Assembly (NCBI GenBank): GCA_003447595.1
Contig: DLYT01000095.1
Coordinates: forward strand, 2,904 to 11,850
From: Porphyromonadaceae bacterium
GTDB lineage: Bacteria; Bacteroidota; Bacteroidia; Bacteroidales; CAMTPD01
DNA length: 8,947 bases
Direction of reading: 5' to 3'
Shown: piece after piece, positions 5,647-8,947 of the stretch
Layout of the letters: each line of letters starts with the position of its first letter
How positions within the stretch are numbered: the stretch's first letter is position 1
Notes under the pieces: model-generated
What the model saw: the letters and a program-made list of their open reading frames with translations, nothing else
Told to the model about the DNA's origin: nothing
The model's database searches: none
Program-made: the position numbers and the translations under genes

Positions 5647-7111
5647 TGTCTGAGTTATTTTCTATTTCATAAATCGCTTCATATTTTTCTGCTTCCAAGA
5701 GAATAGCTTTTACCAAAGCCGTGCCAATTTGGCGACCGCCACCATGACTAATGTGGGTATAGTCTTTGCTTGCCCAGTTGTTGTCAACGTATTGAACCAT
5801 ACTGTTTTCGCCGCCCATGGCGTCAAAGATACTCCAAAAGGCAATACCACACTCTTGCGCGATTTGTTTTTGTGAGGTAAGCATGCCATGTATACCCGGC
5901 ATCGTAACAAAGATACCATCTTGCTGCGTACTTCTATCGCCTACGCCAAGAAGCAAGAAGCTTGTATTTGGAAAGCATTCTTTCAAGTGATTTACAACCT
6001 TCACCATCGACTGGCGATAGCTGCCGTAGTTGGTCACGTCAGACTGCACCGCATTGATGCCATACTGCAATACAATCAAGTCATAGTGCATCAGCTTGTC
6101 GAGGTCGTTGCTTAATTGTTTGTTGATGCGCGACATGAGGATTCCCGAATTTCCGCGCACCGAATAGTTGTCAACGGCAATACCGGCAGAGTCTTCCAAT
6201 ACTACACCCAGCACTTCTACGCTATCGGGTGCCGCAAATGAGTATGCAATGTCCTTGATATTACCTTTGGTAATCATTTGCTGCAATCCGGTTTGATTGC
6301 CAAAATACTTACTTACAGAATCGCGCTGATTGGTGCATACGGTAATATTCGTAGATCCATGGTTTACGAATAAAAGTCGAGCCCTGCTTACCGAGTCGAG
6401 GTGTTGTTTCCATTTTACACCTGTAAAGGTAGCCTTGGCTCCATCGGTAGGAACGAAGAGCGCTCCATTGATTGTAAACTTCTTATTGACGTATTCTTTT
6501 TGAAGTATCGAGCATGAGATCCATTTATCAAAGGTGTGTTTTACGGTAGGAGTGTATGCTGCCACCACCGAAGCCATAGGGACAAAACCAATACCACGGC
6601 CGCCAAACTTATTTTGCAACTGCTCGCGCACGTCGGCCACTATGATGTCTCCCTCGGTAAATGAGTCGCCCATGAATGCGATGCGCACAGGTCGGCGCAG
6701 CGACTTTCTATTGTGCAGTGCTGCATAAAAGTGCTTTAATGCACTTTGTTCGATAGAATAATCTTCGATCGTAACTACACTGTTTTTCAAAGAATCCATG
6801 CGAGCCTTTGCTGTTCGCTTTACCGAGTCGATGCGAACTTGCTTGATCGAGTCTTCGCGGTTGGCAAGAAGCTTCTCTTGATGTATACGTTCGAGCGAGT
6901 CGCGTACCATCTTTATGCTGTCGGCATAGCGAAGATCCTCATCATTATCTTCAATAATTTCTTTGATGGTGATATCGGAAAGTATATTGATCTTTTTAAG
7001 TTTTACGTTGCCAATGGTTGTGATAGGAATAAACTGTGCGGCAAGAAGTAGCACAATTACGAATATACCCAACACAAACGATTTAAATAAGTGGTTCCCC
7101 CCCTGCTTCAT
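5636..7111 (-). CDS. Membrane-anchored SGNH/GDSL hydrolase-like protein 1
   Basis: 491 residues from ATG 7111; the frame opens slightly earlier with a TTG at 7120, but ATG 7111 is the better start. Residues about 8-29 form one hydrophobic helix with no clear cleavage site, so I expect an uncleaved N-terminal anchor with the rest in the periplasm. Residues about 55-112 are highly charged with repeated D-S-[ILV] units (Asp64, 71, 87, 95, 106), probably an extended or coiled-coil stalk. SGNH blocks: FMGDSFTEGD (146-155, Ser150), SVRGNSG (317-323, Gly320), LQYGINAVQ (348-356, Asn353) and KDYTHIS (449-455, Asp450 and His453). As in the downstream gene, about 170 residues separate blocks I and II, and both proteins share a GG-x2-S block before the Asp-His block. 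The two are therefore probably paralogues. It is the first gene of the operon. A run of seven G follows the start codon closely. Confidence 0.9.
   Translation of the reverse strand: MKQGGNHLFKSFVLGIFVIVLLLAAQFIPITTIGNVKLKKINILSDITIKEIIEDNDEDLRYADSIKMVRDSLERIHQEKLLANREDSIKQVRIDSVKRTAKARMDSLKNSVVTIEDYSIEQSALKHFYAALHNRKSLRRPVRIAFMGDSFTEGDIIVADVREQLQNKFGGRGIGFVPMASVVAAYTPTVKHTFDKWISCSILQKEYVNKKFTINGALFVPTDGAKATFTGVKWKQHLDSVSRARLLFVNHGSTNITVCTNQRDSVSKYFGNQTGLQQMITKGNIKDIAYSFAAPDSVEVLGVVLEDSAGIAVDNYSVRGNSGILMSRINKQLSNDLDKLMHYDLIVLQYGINAVQSDVTNYGSYRQSMVKVVNHLKECFPNTSFLLLGVGDRSTQQDGIFVTMPGIHGMLTSQKQIAQECGIAFWSIFDAMGGENSMVQYVDNNWASKDYTHISHGGGRQIGTALVKAILLEAEKYEAIYEIENNSDNEN
7097..7103. repeat. Homopolymer C7/G7 tract at the start of the SGNH 1 gene
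   Basis: Seven consecutive C on the plus strand read as G7 on the coding strand, inside codons 3-5 (CAG GGG GGG). It is the longest G/C run I noticed in the window. Loss of one base would shift the frame and reach a stop within about 18 codons, so slippage here could switch off the first gene of the operon. Confidence 0.8.
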
Positions 7112-7145
7112 ACAAATCAACTTCGTTTTTTATATAATAGAGCGG

Positions 7146-7153
7146 CAAAGGTA
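7146..7153 (-). promoter_or_regulatory. Candidate -7 element for the SGNH-SGNH-MBOAT operon
   Basis: The minus strand reads TACCTTTG, a full match to TAnnTTTG, 35 bases upstream of the ATG at 7111. A leader of about 28 bases would result. No convincing -33 TTTG is seen at the expected spacing, so confidence is moderate. Confidence 0.5.
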
Positions 7154-7214
7154 GCTATTCTCGACAATTATGCATGCACTTTGAATGATATCTTTTGAAA
7201 GTAGGCAAGAGACA

Positions 7215-7246
7215 TTGATGTTAATTAAATAATATGTATATATTTG
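7215..7246 (+). promoter_or_regulatory. Bacteroidetes-type promoter for the TIM-barrel gene
   Basis: TTG at 7215-7217 (-33) and TATATTTG at 7239-7246 (-7, exact TAnnTTTG) are separated by 21 bases, within the normal Bacteroides range. Transcription would begin near 7252, leaving about 70 bases of leader before the ATG at 7324. It is the best two-box promoter in the window and is divergent from the acetylation operon. Confidence 0.6.
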
Positions 7247-7323
7247 TGAGTTGAGTTATGTGTTTGATATCCAATATGCATACTCGTTGTACTTGCTGAA
7301 CCATTCAAATAAATCTGATAGCA

Positions 7324-8172
7324 ATGAATAACCGAAGAGATTTTTTCAAGCGGAGTGCCGCAGCTATTGCGGCCGTAGGATTAGTGCCAACTTTGTCGTA
7401 TGCAACAGAAGTGCCTGCTTCGGCACGCAAGCAGCCAAAGGAAGATCCTTTTAAATTGGGGATGGCCGGATATACCTTTGTTAATTTTGATCTGGATAAA
7501 ACCTTGGATACAATGAATAAACTTGATGTGCGCTATTTGTGCATCAAAGACTTTCACCTCCCGTTTGCCAGCACCGACGACCAAATCAAGGCTTTTCAAG
7601 AGAAACTTGCCGCACATAATATTACCGGATATGCGGTAGGACCTATTTATATGCGGTCGGACAAAGAGATTGATAATGCATTTGAATATGCCAAACGAGT
7701 GGGGGTAAAGCTAATTGTAGGTGTGCCTAATGTAGAATTGCTCCCTTACGTAGATAAAAAGGTGAAGGAGTATGATATGAATTACGCGATACACTTGCAC
7801 GGACCCGATATTAAGTTGTTTCCGAATGCTACCGACGTGTGGAATCATACCAAAGATTTGGATCCCCGAATCGGTATGTGCCTCGATGTGGGACATAACT
7901 TGCGCGATGGTTACGATCCGGTAGCCGATCTCAAACGATACAAATCGCGTGTTTTTGATGTACACATCAAAGATGTTACGGCTGCCTCTAAAGAAGGCGT
8001 GGGCATTGAATTGGGGCGCGGACTTATCGATTTCCCGGCTCTGATCAAGATGCTTCGCTCTGTTAATTACACGGGAGTGTGTAGCCTTGAATACGAAAAG
8101 GATATGAAGGATCCGTTTCTGGGTATTGCCGAATCGATAGGATACTTCAAAGCGGTACAGAATATCGTTTAA
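7324..8172 (+). CDS. Tat-exported TIM-barrel protein, sugar phosphate isomerase/epimerase-like
   Basis: 282 residues. It begins with a twin-arginine signal (NRRDFFKR, residues 3-10; hydrophobic stretch about 11-23; likely cleavage after LSYA near residue 27), so it is probably exported folded, with metal already bound. The mature part has the pattern of the xylose isomerase-like TIM-barrel superfamily (AP endonuclease 2 fold): GMAGYTF (46-52), IHLHG (156-160), CLDVGH (186-191), VFDVHIKD (210-217) and SLEYE (254-258). Asp188, His191, His214 and Glu256 are the likely metal ligands. Members act as sugar isomerases, epimerases or dehydratases, and some Bacteroides relatives work with oxidoreductases on keto-sugars. 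No sugar-related gene is beside it here, so the substrate is unknown. It appears to be transcribed alone, with its own promoter and terminator. Confidence 0.9.
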   Translation: MNNRRDFFKRSAAAIAAVGLVPTLSYATEVPASARKQPKEDPFKLGMAGYTFVNFDLDKTLDTMNKLDVRYLCIKDFHLPFASTDDQIKAFQEKLAAHNITGYAVGPIYMRSDKEIDNAFEYAKRVGVKLIVGVPNVELLPYVDKKVKEYDMNYAIHLHGPDIKLFPNATDVWNHTKDLDPRIGMCLDVGHNLRDGYDPVADLKRYKSRVFDVHIKDVTAASKEGVGIELGRGLIDFPALIKMLRSVNYTGVCSLEYEKDMKDPFLGIAESIGYFKAVQNIV

Positions 8173-8198
8173 TTTGTTTTGATAGATAGATTTAAATA

Positions 8199-8255
8199 GA
8201 AAGCTTGCATGCCGTGTCTTTTAACACTTTAAGGCGTGTGAGCTTTCCTTGTTTT
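8199..8255 (+). terminator. Rho-independent terminator after the TIM-barrel gene
   Basis: A 15-base arm (8199-8213) pairs without a gap with 8233-8247, counting three G-U pairs. The 19-base loop holds a small GTGT/ACAC stem of its own. CTTGTTTT follows at 8248-8255. It begins 26 bases after the stop codon. Confidence 0.8.
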
Positions 8256-8263
8256 AAATAATA

Positions 8264-8279
8264 TATGTTGTAAAACATA
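8264..8279. repeat. Short A/T-rich inverted repeat
   Basis: TATGTT (8264-8269) and AACATA (8274-8279) form a perfect 6-bp inverted repeat around GTAA. It lies upstream of the proposed exporter promoter. It could be an operator half-site pair, but in DNA this A/T-rich a chance repeat is quite possible. Confidence 0.25.
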
Positions 8280-8330
8280 ATAATCTGTAATTGCCTTGGC
8301 TATCATTCGTCGCATGCTATAGAAAACAAG

Positions 8331-8338
8331 TACATTTG
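8331..8338 (+). promoter_or_regulatory. Candidate -7 element for the exporter gene
   Basis: TACATTTG matches TAnnTTTG exactly. TTCG at 8306-8309 is a one-mismatch -33 box with a 21-base spacer. Transcription starting near 8345 would leave about 65 bases of leader holding the small ORF and hairpin described separately. Confidence 0.55.
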
Positions 8339-8366
8339 CACGGTAAAAAAATATATAATAGTACTA

Positions 8367-8402
8367 ATGAAAAAGCCCTTAACAAGGGCATGTTGTTTTT
8401 GA
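8367..8402 (+). CDS. Possible 11-residue leader peptide upstream of the exporter gene
   Basis: ATG at 8367 opens a reading frame for MKKPLTRACCF, ending in TGA at 8400-8402, seven bases before the exporter start codon at 8409. It lies between the proposed promoter and the gene, and its codons 3-8 run through a GC-rich hairpin. Position and structure resemble an attenuator leader, but such a short frame can occur by chance, and only one codon (ACA) specifies threonine. I do not recognise the peptide. Confidence 0.3.
   Translation: MKKPLTRACCF
8375..8400 (+). terminator. Leader hairpin with T-run before the exporter gene (possible attenuator)
   Basis: GCCCTT (8375-8380) and AAGGGC (8384-8389) form a perfect 6-bp stem with a 3-base loop; TTTTT follows at 8396-8400 after a 6-base gap. 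A second, weaker stem, AACAA (8381-8385) with TTGTT (8393-8397), uses the same bases, so the two cannot form together. The gap before the T-run makes it a weak terminator at best. Confidence 0.4.
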
Positions 8403-8408
8403 TGAAGT

Positions 8409-8947
8409 ATGCAACAAGAAACTCGTATCGGAGAAGTTTCCGATCTATTGCTCGATTTTGCCATTAGCCTTATGGGCGCCGGTTCGCACACGTCGCGAGT
8501 GGTTCGAAATGTAGTGCGTGTAGCCACGGCCTTAGGTTATGAAGTGCATCTAACCATTTTTCAAAAAAATGTCACCATGATGGTGAAGGATCTTAACTCT
8601 GCCGAATGGGTTACTGCGGTGCGCCGTATTAAACCAATGGCCCTTAACTTCCGCATTATCTCAAGTTTGAGTACATTAAGTTGGGATGCTTTTGATAGTC
8701 ATCTTTCGCTCGAAGAGATTCGTATCCGTTATGAGCAGATTATGGCGCATCCACGTATGTCGCGCTGGCTCGTACTCTTTTTAGTTGCGTGTGCCAATGC
8801 CTCTTTCTGCAAATTGTTTGGCGGTGACGCTATTGCGATGGGGCTTGTGTTCCTGGGTACATTGGTTGCATTCTACGTGCGCCAAGAAATGATGAATCAT
8901 CACCTGAATCACTTTATCGTATTTATCGTGGCGGCTTTTGTTTCGTC
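8409..8947 (+). CDS. Threonine/serine exporter-like protein (ThrE/YjjP type), 3' part outside window
   Basis: I translated 179 codons from ATG 8409; a stop codon in frame at 8403-8405 excludes a longer N-terminus. The first ~115 residues form a soluble N-terminal region with the family's GxxTxR-like block (GAGSHTSR, residues 23-30) and alternating alpha/beta character. Membrane segments begin near residue 118 (SRWLVLFLVACANASF), followed by GLVFLGTLVAFYV (145-157) and IVFIVAAFV (170-178). This is the layout of the ThrE/YjjP (DUF1212) family of inner-membrane threonine/serine or small-metabolite exporters. In many bacteria the protein is split, with a second small membrane subunit encoded next; any such gene would be beyond the right edge. 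The exported substrate is inferred from the family only. Confidence 0.88.
   Translation, partial: MQQETRIGEVSDLLLDFAISLMGAGSHTSRVVRNVVRVATALGYEVHLTIFQKNVTMMVKDLNSAEWVTAVRRIKPMALNFRIISSLSTLSWDAFDSHLSLEEIRIRYEQIMAHPRMSRWLVLFLVACANASFCKLFGGDAIAMGLVFLGTLVAFYVRQEMMNHHLNHFIVFIVAAFVS

Noticed and set aside
7112..7120. A TTG start at 7120 that would lengthen SGNH protein 1 by three residues.
   Set aside because: ATG at 7111 is in the same frame, gives a normal N-terminus with Lys before the hydrophobic anchor, and is the more usual start codon.
8201..8213. AAGCTTGCATGCC is identical to part of the pUC polylinker (HindIII-SphI), suggesting vector contamination.
   Set aside because: The match stops after 13 bases, the flanks are not vector, and the bases are fully paired with 8233-8245 in the terminator stem, so the sequence is explained by that structure.
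1..8947. Search by eye for CRISPR repeats, insertion-sequence ends, tRNA/rRNA genes, att sites and invertible-promoter repeats.
   Set aside because: No regularly spaced repeats, transposase motifs, tRNA-like folds or paired long inverted repeats were seen; no intergenic gap is longer than about 240 bases.

Overview
The window looks like a chromosomal segment from a member of the Bacteroidales (Bacteroides/Parabacteroides-like). The evidence is indirect but consistent: start sites lack Shine-Dalgarno sequences and sit in A/T-rich leaders, promoter elements match the Bacteroidetes -7 consensus TAnnTTTG, there is a biotin operon in the order bioB-bioA, and the protein families are typical of that order (MBOAT/SGNH acetylation cluster, Tat-exported TIM-barrel protein, ThrE-type exporter). 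No rRNA, tRNA, CRISPR array, insertion sequence or phage gene was seen. Six genes are complete and two (bioA at the left edge, a ThrE-like exporter at the right edge) run out of the window.

Layout. Positions 1-1810 hold the start of a biotin operon on the minus strand: bioB (biotin synthase), then bioA, joined by a 4-base ATGA overlap. A 227-base divergent intergenic region carries a TAnnTTTG element for each direction. Positions 2038-2745 (plus) encode a lipoprotein with an N-terminal two-cysteine motif and a C-terminal part resembling the MliC lysozyme-inhibitor fold. A strong, nearly symmetric hairpin at 2777-2813 probably ends both this gene and the convergent operon. Positions 2835-7111 (minus) hold three overlapping genes in the transcription order SGNH hydrolase-like protein 1, SGNH hydrolase-like protein 2, MBOAT O-acyltransferase. 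Positions 7324-8172 (plus) encode a twin-arginine-exported TIM-barrel (sugar phosphate isomerase/epimerase-like) protein, followed by a strong terminator. From 8409 to the right edge is the N-terminal part of a threonine/serine exporter-like membrane protein, preceded by a promoter, a possible 11-residue leader peptide and a small hairpin.

How the genes work together. BioB and BioA catalyse two steps of biotin synthesis; the other steps are presumably encoded beyond the left edge. The three-gene minus-strand operon looks like a self-contained envelope O-acetylation unit: a polytopic acyl carrier (MBOAT) that moves acetyl groups across the inner membrane, plus two exported Ser-Asp-His enzymes that add or remove them. 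In gene content it parallels the patA/patB/ape1 peptidoglycan O-acetylation cluster of other Gram-negative bacteria, but the substrate is not shown by the sequence. The most interesting points are this operon, the shared large insertion in its two SGNH proteins, a biotin synthase that lacks one of the usual [2Fe-2S] cysteine ligands and has a new cysteine in its active-site motif, and the leader region of the exporter gene.
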